Notes: a model not told the origin generated them from the letters alone. Shown: positions 7,975 to 17,677, counted from the stretch's first letter. The stretch: DNA of 64,000 bases from Verrucomicrobiales bacterium (GCA_024233215.1 JACKPW010000028.1:1-64000), one strand, 5' to 3'. Numbers and translations are program-made.

Positions 7975-9167
7975 ATACCCGCATGCTCCGTTCGTTCTGG
8001 TTGGGACTGGCTGCCACCTCGTCTTTGTGGGCCGGCGATGTCGAACCACCACCCGCCACCCAATCGCCGTTTGTGGTGCCCCCGTTCGTGCAACCGCTGG
8101 GGACCGGTGTGGTTTCAATTACTTGGGAAACCGCGGAACCGTCGTTCGGATGGGTCGAGTACGGGGAAACGGAGACGCTGGGGCGTCGCGCCGTGAATGC
8201 GACCCACGGCCTGCTCGAAGCGAACGTCCGTACGCATCGGGTGGTCCTGGAGGGACTGCGGCCCGGCACGGACTACCATTACCGGGTGACCTCCAAACCG
8301 ATCCACAAGTTTGCCCCTTACAGCGTGGATTTTGGCCCAGGGCAATCCACGGAGATCGCCATCGTACGCACGCTGCCCGGGGTCGACGATCCGGTCACTG
8401 CCATCATCTACAACGATCTCCACAGTCGCCCGGCGACCTTGCAGGCGGTACAGGCGGCGGTGCGGGACGTTGACGCCGACCTCACGATGTTCAACGGCGA
8501 TTGCCTGGCCGACCCGACCACCGCCGCCGACGCCCTGGTTCCACTGTCGGCCTACATTCCGGAGGTGGGAGCGGGTTCCCGGCCGGTGATCTTCATCCGC
8601 GGCAACCACGAAACGCGGGGGGCCTTTGCGCGCCGCCTGCCCGACTACTTCTCCTGGCCGGGGCACCGCCCGTACTTCGCGTTCACTGCCGGTCCGGTCC
8701 GCTGGGTGATTCTCGACTACGGCGAGGACAAGCCCGACGAACACCCGGCGTATTCCGGCCTCGTCGATTTTGACTCCTTCCGGAAGGAGGAGACCGAATG
8801 GCTGAAGGCCGAGGTGGTTTCGGAGGCTTTTCGGTCCGCCCGCTGGCGCGTGCTGGTGCACCACATCCCGCTCTATTCCGCCCGGCGGAACGAGGATTAC
8901 CAAAAGGGCTGGCGCAAGGAGTGGGCGGACCTTCTCGCCGGTGCGCACGTGGACCTGGCGTTGAACGGCCACACACACCGGCCGGCCTTCCACCCCGCCG
9001 GTTCCCTCGGCAATCCCTACCCCATCCTGGTCGGGGGCGGTCCGGATGCCGAGCAGGCGACGGTCATGGTGGTGGAGGCCGATCCGGACAGCCTCTCCGT
9101 CCGTTTGCTCAGCGCCAAAGGTGAAGAGCTGTTCCCGCGGTATGTCGCCGCGAGGAACAGCCCTTGA
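7971..9167 (+). CDS. Exported metallophosphoesterase, purple-acid-phosphatase-like
   Basis: A 398-residue protein with signal peptide (cleavage probably near 'SLWAGD', residue 21), a fibronectin-like N-terminal domain (about 33-135) typical of purple acid phosphatases, then a calcineurin-type phosphoesterase. Metal ligands visible: 'YNDLHS' (D149/H151), 'NGDCLAD', 'RGNHE' (211-214), 'VHHIP' and 'NGHTHRP' (GHTH at 333-336). It would act on phosphate monoesters or diesters outside the cytoplasm. It is coupled to the HD gene by a 4-bp overlap and is convergent with the CHRD protein gene, 21 bp away. Confidence 0.9.
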   Translation: MNTRMLRSFWLGLAATSSLWAGDVEPPPATQSPFVVPPFVQPLGTGVVSITWETAEPSFGWVEYGETETLGRRAVNATHGLLEANVRTHRVVLEGLRPGTDYHYRVTSKPIHKFAPYSVDFGPGQSTEIAIVRTLPGVDDPVTAIIYNDLHSRPATLQAVQAAVRDVDADLTMFNGDCLADPTTAADALVPLSAYIPEVGAGSRPVIFIRGNHETRGAFARRLPDYFSWPGHRPYFAFTAGPVRWVILDYGEDKPDEHPAYSGLVDFDSFRKEETEWLKAEVVSEAFRSARWRVLVHHIPLYSARRNEDYQKGWRKEWADLLAGAHVDLALNGHTHRPAFHPAGSLGNPYPILVGGGPDAEQATVMVVEADPDSLSVRLLSAKGEELFPRYVAARNSP

Positions 9168-9188
9168 GGTCGGTGGAGGCGGATCTCC

Positions 9189-12100
9189 CTACCGGGTGAT
9201 TTGTCCGCGAATCTCCCCCCCGCTGTTGGCCGCGGTGTGGATGTTCAGGTAGGTCTGGCCGTCGATCAGACTCCCGAGCTGGCCGGCATCCAGGTCGAGC
9301 GATCCGGTGAGAAACCCTGATTCCCCGAAGCTTCCCCCGTTGAAGGGCTCAAGCCCGACGAGCACGCCCGCAGTTTGGAAGGCGCTGGCCGGTCCGTGGA
9401 TGTGAGCCCCGGTGGCGGTTCCTGTCAGTCCCTGGTATCCCACGGAAAGGCAGAGAGTGCGGCCGGCCAGCAGGAACACGCCCACGCCGGTCGCCGGGGA
9501 GTCATTGGCCGATGGCCGCTCGTTCGCCGCGTCGAGCTGACTGGTCATCAGGACCGGGGCGATCTGTCCCCGGATTTCTCCAGCGCCGTTGGCCGCGGTG
9601 TGGATGTTAACATACGTCTGCCCGGAGAGGATCAGTTGCCGTTGGTCCGCCGTCAGGACGGTCGATCCGGCCAGCACACCGTCCGTGTCGAATCCCCCGG
9701 CGTTGAACGGGGCCAGGTTGATCAGGACCCCCGCACTGCCGGAAGCAGTCGCCGGCCCATGGATGTGAGCGCCGGTCGCGGGCCCGCTGAGTCCGGCGTA
9801 TTGGAGGTTGAGTGTCAACCGATCGCCTTCCAGCATCAGTGTCCCGGACCCCGTCGCCGTGGTTTCGACCGGTTCCGGTTTCTCCGCCTGACCGCTCATG
9901 GCCACCGTCAGCGGCACGGCAGAGGGTTTGGGCAGAATCTGGCCCCGGATTTCGCCCGCGCCATGGGCTGCGGTGTGGAAGTTGATGTAAGTCCGGCCGC
10001 TGATCACGGCGTCGAGTTGCTCCGGCGTCAGCGGCACACTGCCGGACAGGCCGCCCTGATCGGCAAGACCGCCGTCGGCATAGGGGGCCAAACCGACCAA
10101 CACGCCGGCATTTTCGCCGACCGCGGCGGGGCCGTGAATGTGGACGTTGGAAGCCGGTCCGCTGAGGCCGTCGTAGGTGAGGTTGAAGGAGAGATGGTTG
10201 CCCACGAGCAGCAGGGTGCCCACGCCATGACCGGCGGTTGCCACCGGCTCGGGCCCCACCTGGCCGCCATTCAGTTCGACCTGCATCAGCGCGGGAACGA
10301 TCTGTCCCCGGATCTCGCCAGCTGGATGCGAGGGCGTGTGGATGTTCACGTAGGTATGGCCGCCCAGCAGGAGCACCCTCTGCTGATCGCTGAGTACCAC
10401 CACCCCGGAGAAGCTCCCCATCGTACCGAACTCACCGTTGCTGTAGGGCTCCAGATTGATCAGCACCCCCGCACTGCCGGATGTGTCCGCCGGCCCGTGG
10501 ATGTGTGCGCCGGTCACGACGCCGCTGAGATCCCGGTAACTCAGCGAGAAGGTCAGGGTGTTGCCTGCGAGACTGAACAAGCCCAGACCGCCGGCGGCGG
10601 TAACCACCGGATTGGGGCGGGTGGCGGTTCCGCTCAGCGAGGCGGAAAGGGGAATCGACGGCAGCGAGGCAAGGTCGGCCACGCGATAGAACCCCGTCGC
10701 CTTGCCGGCGGTTGTCGCGGTGGAGACCGGTTCGCCGGTCACTGACTCGTCCGTCCAGAGCTGATCGGTCAGCGCGTTCTTCGTTTGCAGGGCAAAGGGG
10801 CCGATGCCTCCGGACCATTCCAGCGGTAGACCACCGAGTCCCGCCGTGATCACCCCGGTGATTTCCAGCGGTTCCGCTGCCGGCACCACTTTCAGCATGC
10901 GTCCCGTCATGCCGGCCGGTCCGAGGCTTTGCGATCCGAGCAGGTAGAGTTCACCCGCCGCGTCCTGACCGATGCCTTTCAGCCAGAGCCCCAAGGGACG
11001 GGCGGACAAGCCGATCTGGAACTCGCGCACCTCGTTCTCGGGACTGAGGTAGAACAGCCGGCCGCTGGGGCTGCCAAAGGACCCCCAATCGCCGAATACG
11101 TAGCGTCCCGCCAAACCGGGCAACGCCGCGCCGCGATAGACGGTGCCGCCGATGACCGCCGAGCCATCGTCGTGGTCGTATTCTGCAATGGGATCGACCA
11201 ATCCCGCTGGCACCTCACGTACCGGCGCGCTCACGATGTTCCCCGTGCCGTCAAACCAGAACGTGCCCTCCTTGATGTTCCAGCCGTAATTCCCCCCGGC
11301 GTGGACGATGTCGACCTCCTCGATCCTGCCCTGGCCCACGTCCGCCAGGTAGAGTTGGCCGCCGGCGCGGTCAAACCCGAATGCGAAGGGGTTGCGGAAT
11401 CCGTAGGCGTAAATCTCGTCGATCCCTTCGGTGCCGACGAAGGGATTGTCTCCGGGGATGCCGTACTGGCCGTTGGCGGCGTTGCTGCCGTCCGGATCAA
11501 TCCGGAGCAGCGAACCCCAGACGCCGTGGATGTCCTGGCCGTTGCCGCCCTCCGCATGGCCGGGCGCCGTGTCATTCGCAGCGCCGCCATCCCCCAAGGC
11601 AACGTAAAGGAACCCGTCGGGACCGAAGTGCATCGCACCGCCATTGTGGTTGGACTGCGGCTGATCGATCCGCAGCAGCTCGCGGCGTGAGGTTGGATCC
11701 ACCCGGTCGGGGTCCGACTCGCTCATCCGCCATTCAGCGATGACGGATTGGTGATTGTTTTCCTCGCCCAACCCGTTCGCAAAATCGGCTTCACCGGCCC
11801 GCGGCTCTGAGGTGTAAGTGTAGACCCGGGGATGTCCGGCAAAATCGGGATGCACGGCGAAGCCCAGGAGTCCGCGCTCGTCATAGGCCCCCAACGTGAC
11901 CAACCGGTCGCTCACATCAATCAGCGGTGCGAGCGAACGGCCGGCAGCGGTCACCACCCAGACGCGCCCGTCCTGATCGTGCACGAACATTCGCTCGCTG
12001 CCGTCGTCAGGCGCCGTGACACCCAACGGTGCCGTCATGCCGTCAGCAATCGTCCGGAGCTCGATCACCTGGTCCCCCAGGGGAATGCGTTCGGCGATCG

Positions 12101-12938
12101 GATCCTCGATGACCACCGGGGGGGACGTGTACATGATGGTCAACGTGGCCATGCCGACACCGCCCTCCCGTGACTTGAAGGCCCGCACGCTCCGGGAAGT
12201 CGCCTCGTCCGGGCAGCGCAGCAGCCACCCGAAGTTCTGCGAGGGATCGTCAATCCAGCCTTGCGCGTCCTCCTGGAGACCCGGGTTCGTGAACGAGACG
12301 ACACTTCCCACCGAAGTTCCCGCACTGGCCGACCCACTCGGAGTCGCTTCGGCATCCGCAGCCCCACCGACCTCCGTCCAGATCTCCGAACCCAATACCC
12401 GGGCCGTCCAGTTCGCTTCCCCGGTCGTCGCCGCGGCGCCGTTGTTCCCCGTCTTGGTGCCCTCGCCCCAGGCCACATTCAAGCGATGCAGGTTCATCCC
12501 AACCGTGGCCGGACCGAAGGGCGGAGCCTTGCTCAGGGTCAACCGGACCTCCGCTGACGTCACCGTGGCCCCCGAAGGAACGCCGCTCAGATCAAAGCGC
12601 AACAGGCCCCGGCGCACGCCTCCCTGGCCGTCTCCGCCCGCATCCACCCAGCCGACCCCGCCCGCGTTGTTGCCCGGGGCGTAACTGCTGATGAACGCGT
12701 CCGCCACCACCGGCAGGGTGACCTCCTCCCCCCGGACCGACGCGCCGGCGCCGTTCCCCAGCGCCAGGAGAAACGCCGCCCCCCAGGCCAGTTCCCGGGG
12801 TTGCGGTCCGCCGCGTCGATTCTTCCGCCCCGGTTGCCGGAGTCCGACCGACCCAACCTTGCCGCCCGCCGGCGATCCGGCCGGGCACACCACGCTTTCG
12901 AGATATCCAGAGATTGCACTCATGCTAATGCGATGCAT
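9189..12938 (-). CDS. Secreted multidomain protein: DNRLRE, PQQ-type sugar dehydrogenase, four CHRD domains
   Basis: A 1249-residue exported protein. After a long N-terminus with a hydrophobic stretch at about 50-66, a DNRLRE-type beta-sandwich spans roughly 75-270 ('SEVRLTLSKAP'-like strands and 'LLRFDLSGVP'). Residues about 285-700 form a six-bladed soluble glucose dehydrogenase/Hedgehog-interacting-like propeller with 'ERGLLGFAVHPDF', 'NHNGGAMHFGPDGFLYVALG', 'IYAYGFRNPFAF' and 'YGWNIKEG'. Four tandem CHRD repeats (about 760-880, 880-1000, 1000-1122, 1122-1249) each have 'GAHIHGPA' or a variant and end in 'GEIRGQI'. It probably oxidises or binds extracellular carbohydrates. ATG at 12938 used; 12923 is an equally good start. 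Confidence 0.85.
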   Translation of the reverse strand: MHRISMSAISGYLESVVCPAGSPAGGKVGSVGLRQPGRKNRRGGPQPRELAWGAAFLLALGNGAGASVRGEEVTLPVVADAFISSYAPGNNAGGVGWVDAGGDGQGGVRRGLLRFDLSGVPSGATVTSAEVRLTLSKAPPFGPATVGMNLHRLNVAWGEGTKTGNNGAAATTGEANWTARVLGSEIWTEVGGAADAEATPSGSASAGTSVGSVVSFTNPGLQEDAQGWIDDPSQNFGWLLRCPDEATSRSVRAFKSREGGVGMATLTIMYTSPPVVIEDPIAERIPLGDQVIELRTIADGMTAPLGVTAPDDGSERMFVHDQDGRVWVVTAAGRSLAPLIDVSDRLVTLGAYDERGLLGFAVHPDFAGHPRVYTYTSEPRAGEADFANGLGEENNHQSVIAEWRMSESDPDRVDPTSRRELLRIDQPQSNHNGGAMHFGPDGFLYVALGDGGAANDTAPGHAEGGNGQDIHGVWGSLLRIDPDGSNAANGQYGIPGDNPFVGTEGIDEIYAYGFRNPFAFGFDRAGGQLYLADVGQGRIEEVDIVHAGGNYGWNIKEGTFWFDGTGNIVSAPVREVPAGLVDPIAEYDHDDGSAVIGGTVYRGAALPGLAGRYVFGDWGSFGSPSGRLFYLSPENEVREFQIGLSARPLGLWLKGIGQDAAGELYLLGSQSLGPAGMTGRMLKVVPAAEPLEITGVITAGLGGLPLEWSGGIGPFALQTKNALTDQLWTDESVTGEPVSTATTAGKATGFYRVADLASLPSIPLSASLSGTATRPNPVVTAAGGLGLFSLAGNTLTFSLSYRDLSGVVTGAHIHGPADTSGSAGVLINLEPYSNGEFGTMGSFSGVVVLSDQQRVLLLGGHTYVNIHTPSHPAGEIRGQIVPALMQVELNGGQVGPEPVATAGHGVGTLLLVGNHLSFNLTYDGLSGPASNVHIHGPAAVGENAGVLVGLAPYADGGLADQGGLSGSVPLTPEQLDAVISGRTYINFHTAAHGAGEIRGQILPKPSAVPLTVAMSGQAEKPEPVETTATGSGTLMLEGDRLTLNLQYAGLSGPATGAHIHGPATASGSAGVLINLAPFNAGGFDTDGVLAGSTVLTADQRQLILSGQTYVNIHTAANGAGEIRGQIAPVLMTSQLDAANERPSANDSPATGVGVFLLAGRTLCLSVGYQGLTGTATGAHIHGPASAFQTAGVLVGLEPFNGGSFGESGFLTGSLDLDAGQLGSLIDGQTYLNIHTAANSGGEIRGQITR

Positions 12939-13510
12939 GAGGACACCTGGAGGTTCCCGGGAAAGTGAGGTTTTTGTGAAGCGCCGTCCGGGATACGGCG
13001 CGACGGTGGGGGGGCCTGACGCTCTCTCCCTGGGATTCCCTCAAGCGGGCGGTGCAACTGGTTGACGCTCTGTGACGTCGAACCGGACACCTTTGCCGGG
13101 AGCCAGCTTATGGGGCGACCCAACCAGAGCCGGTGTAGATGTAAAGCACCGAGTTCGACAGGCGGGTTGGGTCTCCGGATAGGTCCTGTCCGACCCGTTG
13201 TCCAGTCCCGCCGCTGTCGGTCACAGTGAACCCAAGAGAATCGGATTCGGCCAACCACCGGATCGTCAGCCGTCATATGGAGGATCGCGATTTCGGCGAC
13301 GCCGCGTTCGCTCTCCTTTCCCGCGTGATCTCCGACTGGATCCCGAAGAAGGAGGAGAACGCGTAAAGAGCACGGCACCAACGTCCACTATCCCCGCAGC
13401 CAACACCACGCTGATCCGCCCGGCGTAGACGGGGTTGGCTTCGTGCCTCCGGCCTTTTGCGGGTTTTGCGTTGCGGAGGAGTGGCGGCGGTTCCTACATT
13501 CGCGGCCCAG
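12939..13510. other. Intergenic region, 572 bp
   Basis: This stretch separates the divergent CHRD-protein and DUF4912 genes and should hold both promoters, none of which is obvious. A minus-strand frame at 13108-13272 looks protein-like (separate entry). No repeat of the families found elsewhere in the window was seen here. Confidence 0.5.
13108..13272 (-). pseudogene. Possible C-terminal remnant of a surface protein
   Basis: A start-less minus-strand frame bounded by stops encodes about 55 residues ending in 'LSNSVLYIYTGSGWVAP' before TAA (13108-13110). The composition (Gly/Ser/Thr-rich, beta-like) is what the tail of a secreted protein looks like, and no ATG/GTG start precedes it. It could be a decayed gene end or chance. 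Confidence 0.25.
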
Positions 13511-15034
13511 ATGAGACGCGGTCACAGGGAAAAGCAGGCATCACCCCCATCGGGAAAACCTCAGCGACCGCGTCGGGCGCGCCGCGCGGCTGCGACATCC
13601 TCAAAAACACAAGGGAAGCAGGCCGCTCCCCGAAAGCCGGTGCCGCGTCGCCGGAAGGCACCCCGCAGGAGCCTCCTCCCCGCCGTCTTGTTCGAACCGG
13701 ATCCCGCTCCACAACCCGCGCTGCCGCCGCCAATCAAGTCCGCGCCCGCCGAAAACCCGCCTGCGACGTCTCCCCCTCCTTCCGCCAAGGTCGTTGCCGA
13801 ACATCGCCCCCCCCTGATCCCACTCGGCGCGCGCACCACACCTCCCGCACCTCCGGTTGCGCCTGAGCCCCGCGTGCCCGCGCCGGCCGCCGGTCCCGCG
13901 CGACCCGGCGGGCTCCTGCTCCGCCTGCTGGCACGCGATCCTGGTTGTGTGTTCGCGTTCTGGGAAGTGGCTCCGGAAGGGGGTTCCCGGCTTGCCGAAG
14001 CCACCGTCGCCGGCCGAATCCGCTTGCGGCTGCTGGGCCCGGAACCGGATCGCGCCCTACTGGTCGAACAAACGCTTCCGTCGGGGGCCCGTTCCGCGTT
14101 CCTGGAAATCGGCACCGGGGTCCCAACCTGCGTGGCGGAACTGGTCTGGATCCGGCCCGATGGCACCGCTGAAACCCTGACTCAATCCGCGCCCCTCCGG
14201 CTGTCGGTTCCTCCGCCTCCCAAACCGACGCCGCCCCACATCAATCCGCCAGACCCCGTTCCGGAACCCCAGTGCGGAATCCACGCCGCCCCGACGCCTG
14301 CTGCCACCCCCTCCGAACCCACCCATCACACTGTGGCGGTTGACCAATTCTCCGCAGCGCAGCCGCAAAGTCCGGCCCCAGCAAAGCCGACCTCCACAGC
14401 CCCACCGGCAGAGTCCGGCACGACTGCCCGCGTTCCTCAGCCCCCATCGGCGGTTTTCAGGATGACGGGCCCGCAATCTGTTCCTGACGCGCCGCCGGCC
14501 AGCATTCCGGATGCCGCCGCCCTGGCGGAGGCCGTGGCGTTGGCGATGCAGTTCGGGATCCCTGCGGGACTTTTCCCCGGACGCGGCGAAACCCCGAGTT
14601 CTCCTACGGACAATGGTATCCCCCGACCCGATTCCGCGGTCGGCCCGGGCTTGCTTCCGGCATCGGCGGATGCGGCGCCCCCCGGCGGACCGGTTTCCTC
14701 GGCGGAACTGACGGCTTCCGTCGGCGACTCCGGGACGGCCGGGCCGCGCGGGTTCTGGTTCAACGTCAACGCCGAGCTGATTGTCTATGGCGCGACCGCT
14801 CCCGACGCCCGCCTGACCGTGGATGGTCAGCCGATGGCGTTGCGACCGGATGGCACATTCACCCTGCGGTTCGCGTTGCCGGATGGGAGCTACGGGCTGG
14901 AGTTGCAGGCCACCGCCGCCGACGCCAACGAGGATCGCACTGCCCGGTTGAGGTTCCTGCGGGGCACCCGCACCGGCGGACGCGTCGGCATCCAGCCGCC
15001 GGCCCAGGACCTCCCGTCCCCACCCGAAGCCTGA
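13511..15034 (+). CDS. DUF4912 domain-containing protein
   Basis: A 507-residue protein: a basic, Lys/Arg/Pro-rich N-terminus, then a DUF4912 domain (about residues 135-240) with 'LLARDPGCVFAFWEVAPEGG' as hallmark, a ~230-residue Pro/Ala-rich low-complexity linker, and a C-terminal segment 'FNVNAELIVYGATAPDARLT' resembling the Ig-like module that follows DUF4912 in other bacteria. DUF4912 genes commonly sit directly beside GH57 glucan branching enzymes, as here (next ATG 15 bp downstream), so a role in glycogen or glucan metabolism is inferred. ATG at 13511 is preferred over an in-frame TTG at 13457. Confidence 0.8.
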   Translation: MRRGHREKQASPPSGKPQRPRRARRAAATSSKTQGKQAAPRKPVPRRRKAPRRSLLPAVLFEPDPAPQPALPPPIKSAPAENPPATSPPPSAKVVAEHRPPLIPLGARTTPPAPPVAPEPRVPAPAAGPARPGGLLLRLLARDPGCVFAFWEVAPEGGSRLAEATVAGRIRLRLLGPEPDRALLVEQTLPSGARSAFLEIGTGVPTCVAELVWIRPDGTAETLTQSAPLRLSVPPPPKPTPPHINPPDPVPEPQCGIHAAPTPAATPSEPTHHTVAVDQFSAAQPQSPAPAKPTSTAPPAESGTTARVPQPPSAVFRMTGPQSVPDAPPASIPDAAALAEAVALAMQFGIPAGLFPGRGETPSSPTDNGIPRPDSAVGPGLLPASADAAPPGGPVSSAELTASVGDSGTAGPRGFWFNVNAELIVYGATAPDARLTVDGQPMALRPDGTFTLRFALPDGSYGLELQATAADANEDRTARLRFLRGTRTGGRVGIQPPAQDLPSPPEA

Positions 15035-15049
15035 GCCGGGCTTCAGACC

Positions 15050-16615
15050 ATGCGTGGCCGGCTTCTGCTCCTGCTTCACGCGCACCTGCCCTTTGTGCGG
15101 CACCCGGAGCACGAAAGGTTCCTGGAGGAAAGCTGGTTCCATGAAGCCGTCACCGAGGTCTACCTGCCGTTGCTCGAACGTCTCCGGCGGTTGCGCGATG
15201 AAGGGGTTCCCTTCCGCCTGGCGCTGTCGCTGTCGCCGACCCTGGTCGCCATGCTGCGCGATCGGCTGCTGTGCGACCGCTGGCGACGCCGGCACGAAGC
15301 GCTGATCGAGCTGGCCGAACAGGAGGTCATTCGACACCACTGGCAACCGGCCGAGCGGGCACTGGCCGGGGATTACGCCGCGGAGTTGCGAGGGCTCATC
15401 GCCCTCTGGGACACGGTGGAAGGTGACCTTCCCGGGGCGTTTGCCGAACTGGAGCGCGCTGGTTGTCTCGAACTCCTGACCACCGCCGCCACCCACGCGG
15501 TGCTTCCGCTCCTCGCGAGCCATTCGCCGGAATCGGTGCGCGCCCAGGTGGAAATCGGCCTGGCGGAACACGAACGCGTCTTCGGCCGGCGCCCCACCGG
15601 ATTCTGGCTGCCGGAATGCGCGTGGGCACCGGAACTCGGACCCTTTCTCCAGGCAGCCGGCGTGGAGTGGTTCGTGGTCGAGACGCACGGCCTGATGCAG
15701 GCGGGCGCGACACGCGGGGTGTTCGCACCGCTGAGGACTCCCGATGGACTCCACGCCTTCGGCCGCGAACCCACCTCGGCACAGCAGGTCTGGAGCCGGG
15801 CCATCGGTTACCCGGGCGACCCGCGTTATCGCGATTTCCACCATGACCTCGGATACGAAGGGGAGGCGGAATACCTGCGTCCGTACCAATCCACTCCGGT
15901 GGCGCGCGGCCCGGTTGGCCTGCGTTATCGGGCGGTGACGGGCGGAGTCGGTCCCAAGGCGGTGTATGACCCGCAGGCGGCTCAGGCGGCGGTCGTGGAG
16001 CATGCGCGGCATTTCGTCAGCGCCCGCCTGGCCCAGGTGCGCCTGCTGGCGGGGGTGTTGCCGGAACCGCCCGTCTTCCTCTGTCCTTACGACGCGGAGT
16101 TGTTCGGTCACTGGTGGCACGAGGGCCCGGATTTCCTGGAAGCCGTGATGCGGCGGGCAGCGGAATGTGATGCACTGGAACTCCGAACTCCCGGCGAAGT
16201 CACCGTGAACGGTGGCGAATGGCAGACCGGCGAACCGCTCGCATCCACCTGGGGAAAGGGCGGTCATCTCGGAGTCTGGTTGGGACCGGAGAATGAGTGG
16301 ATCCAACGCGCATTGGCGGAGGCTTCGCCGCAACTGCCCGCTGCGATTCGCCGTGTCGCGGGGACCGTGGCAAACGACCGCATTCTGCGCCAGGCCGCGC
16401 GGGAACTCCTGCTGGCCCAAGCCAGCGACTGGCCGTTCATCCTCCATACGGGAACCAGTCCCGGGTACGCCGCAGACCGGGTCCGACATCATCTGGAGAG
16501 CTTCCGTCGGCTGCTGGAATCGCCGGAAGGCGGGGGCGTTGGATCGAGGCTGCTTACGGACTTGGAAGCGAAGGACAACCTGTTCCGGGAACTCGATCCG
16601 ATGGCGTGGCGTTGA
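15050..16615 (+). CDS. GH57 1,4-alpha-glucan branching enzyme
   Basis: A 521-residue cytoplasmic enzyme of glycoside hydrolase family 57 (DUF1957 group), which cuts alpha-1,4-glucan and re-attaches it as an alpha-1,6 branch. The N-terminal 'LLLHAHLPFVRHPE' carries the conserved metal/substrate histidines, 'GFWLPECAWAPE' contains the catalytic nucleophile Glu (about E189), and 'CPYDAELFGHWWHEGP' contains the acid/base Asp (about D348); both match the Thermus/Thermococcus branching enzymes. Length agrees with that family. It follows the DUF4912 gene closely and is probably co-transcribed. It ends 33 bp before the convergent metallo-beta-lactamase gene. Confidence 0.9.
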   Translation: MRGRLLLLLHAHLPFVRHPEHERFLEESWFHEAVTEVYLPLLERLRRLRDEGVPFRLALSLSPTLVAMLRDRLLCDRWRRRHEALIELAEQEVIRHHWQPAERALAGDYAAELRGLIALWDTVEGDLPGAFAELERAGCLELLTTAATHAVLPLLASHSPESVRAQVEIGLAEHERVFGRRPTGFWLPECAWAPELGPFLQAAGVEWFVVETHGLMQAGATRGVFAPLRTPDGLHAFGREPTSAQQVWSRAIGYPGDPRYRDFHHDLGYEGEAEYLRPYQSTPVARGPVGLRYRAVTGGVGPKAVYDPQAAQAAVVEHARHFVSARLAQVRLLAGVLPEPPVFLCPYDAELFGHWWHEGPDFLEAVMRRAAECDALELRTPGEVTVNGGEWQTGEPLASTWGKGGHLGVWLGPENEWIQRALAEASPQLPAAIRRVAGTVANDRILRQAARELLLAQASDWPFILHTGTSPGYAADRVRHHLESFRRLLESPEGGGVGSRLLTDLEAKDNLFRELDPMAWR

Positions 16616-16648
16616 AGCCACGGCGCGCCAGCCGTCGGTCAACCCGTC

Positions 16649-17455
16649 TCACCCACTCACCGGGACCACTCCAAGTTCCACCGTCGAGGCCGGTGCATCC
16701 TGGGAGGTGACCTCCAATCGCACATGCGCGGCACCGAGTTCGGCACAGCGACGGGCCACGCAACCTTCCGCCAGATCCGGGCGGTTGCAGTCGCGACTGA
16801 GGTGCCCCAGGAACACGTGGCGGAGGTCCGCGTTCATCAACTCGGTCAGGGCATCGGCGGCGGCGCCGTTCGAGAGGTGGCCGTGCCGGCTGAGAATGCG
16901 TTGCTTCACGCTCCACGGGCGCTTGAGATCGTCCTGCAGCAACTGCAAATCGTGGTTGGCCTCCAGCAGCAGCACGTTCGCCGGACGCACCCGTTCCAAC
17001 ACCAACCGCGTGGCGTGACCGAGGTCGGTGAGGAAACCGATGTTTGCCGCGGCCGTGCGCAGCAGGTAGCCCACCGGATCCTGCGCATCGTGCGGCACGG
17101 AGAAGGCCTCGATCTCCACCTCCCCCAACTCGAACGCGGAACCCGTTTCAAAGACCCGGAAGTTGAGCCGGCATTCCCGCATCTGATACGCGATGGCATC
17201 GCGGGTCAGGCGGTTGCAGTAGATGGGGATGTCCAGCTTCCGGCAGAGCACGTCAAGCCCGCGGATGTGGTCGGAGTGCTCGTGCGTGATGAGGATGCCG
17301 TCGAGGGTCTCCGGGGAACGCCCGATGCCCGCGAGGCGTTGCCGGATCTGGCGGGCGCTGAAGCCCGCGTCGATCAGGAGGCGCGTCGCGTCCGTTTCCA
17401 GATAGGCGCAATTGCCATTCGAGCCGCTGCCCAGGATGGTGAATCGAACCGGCAC
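16649..17455 (-). CDS. MBL-fold metallohydrolase, WalJ/YycJ-like
   Basis: A 268-residue metallo-beta-lactamase-fold enzyme. It starts 'VRFTILGSGSNGNCAYLET', the typical opening of the YycJ/WalJ group, and carries 'ITHEHSDHIRGLD' (HxHxDH), a later 'SVPHDAQDPVGY' histidine, 'LLLEANHD' and 'VFLGHLSRDCN' (final His). WalJ-like proteins are suspected exonucleases or linked to cell-wall/replication coordination; the substrate is not known. The start is taken as GTG at 17455 since the fold begins immediately after; the frame remains open upstream without an ATG. Divergent from rpoN. Confidence 0.8.
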   Translation of the reverse strand: MPVRFTILGSGSNGNCAYLETDATRLLIDAGFSARQIRQRLAGIGRSPETLDGILITHEHSDHIRGLDVLCRKLDIPIYCNRLTRDAIAYQMRECRLNFRVFETGSAFELGEVEIEAFSVPHDAQDPVGYLLRTAAANIGFLTDLGHATRLVLERVRPANVLLLEANHDLQLLQDDLKRPWSVKQRILSRHGHLSNGAAADALTELMNADLRHVFLGHLSRDCNRPDLAEGCVARRCAELGAAHVRLEVTSQDAPASTVELGVVPVSG

Positions 17456-17582
17456 GCAGGCGAGTGTAGCCAGCCAACGCAGTCGGAGCGAATGGAAATC
17501 CGAGGAGAGGAGCCGGGCGAATTGCGCCAGCACCGGATGGGGCATGGACCCACCCGGAAGCCCAGCCGCTCGTGCAATCTTG

Positions 17583-17606
17583 TGTTGCACCTGCAACACG
17601 AAGTTG
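17583..17606. repeat. 24-bp repeat with 7-2-7 palindrome, copy 1
   Basis: In the walJ-rpoN intergenic space. The first 16 bases, TGTTGCACCTGCAACA, are a perfect inverted repeat with a 2-bp centre; the 24-bp block recurs exactly, on the other strand, at 29533-29556. Similarity continues weakly on one side (TTGC half-sites). It lies 72 bp upstream of the rpoN start. It could be an operator, or part of a short dispersed element. Confidence 0.7.
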
Positions 17607-17677
17607 CACCGTGCTGCGGCAGGAGTACGCAGGAATTGTGCCAGTTGTCCCTTGAGCCCGCCGGTTTCAAGACTACC

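Noticed and set aside
14057..16642. Very long minus-strand frame (861 codons) across DUF4912 and GH57 genes
   Set aside because: It is antisense to two well-supported genes and has no family motif; high GC produces long antisense frames.
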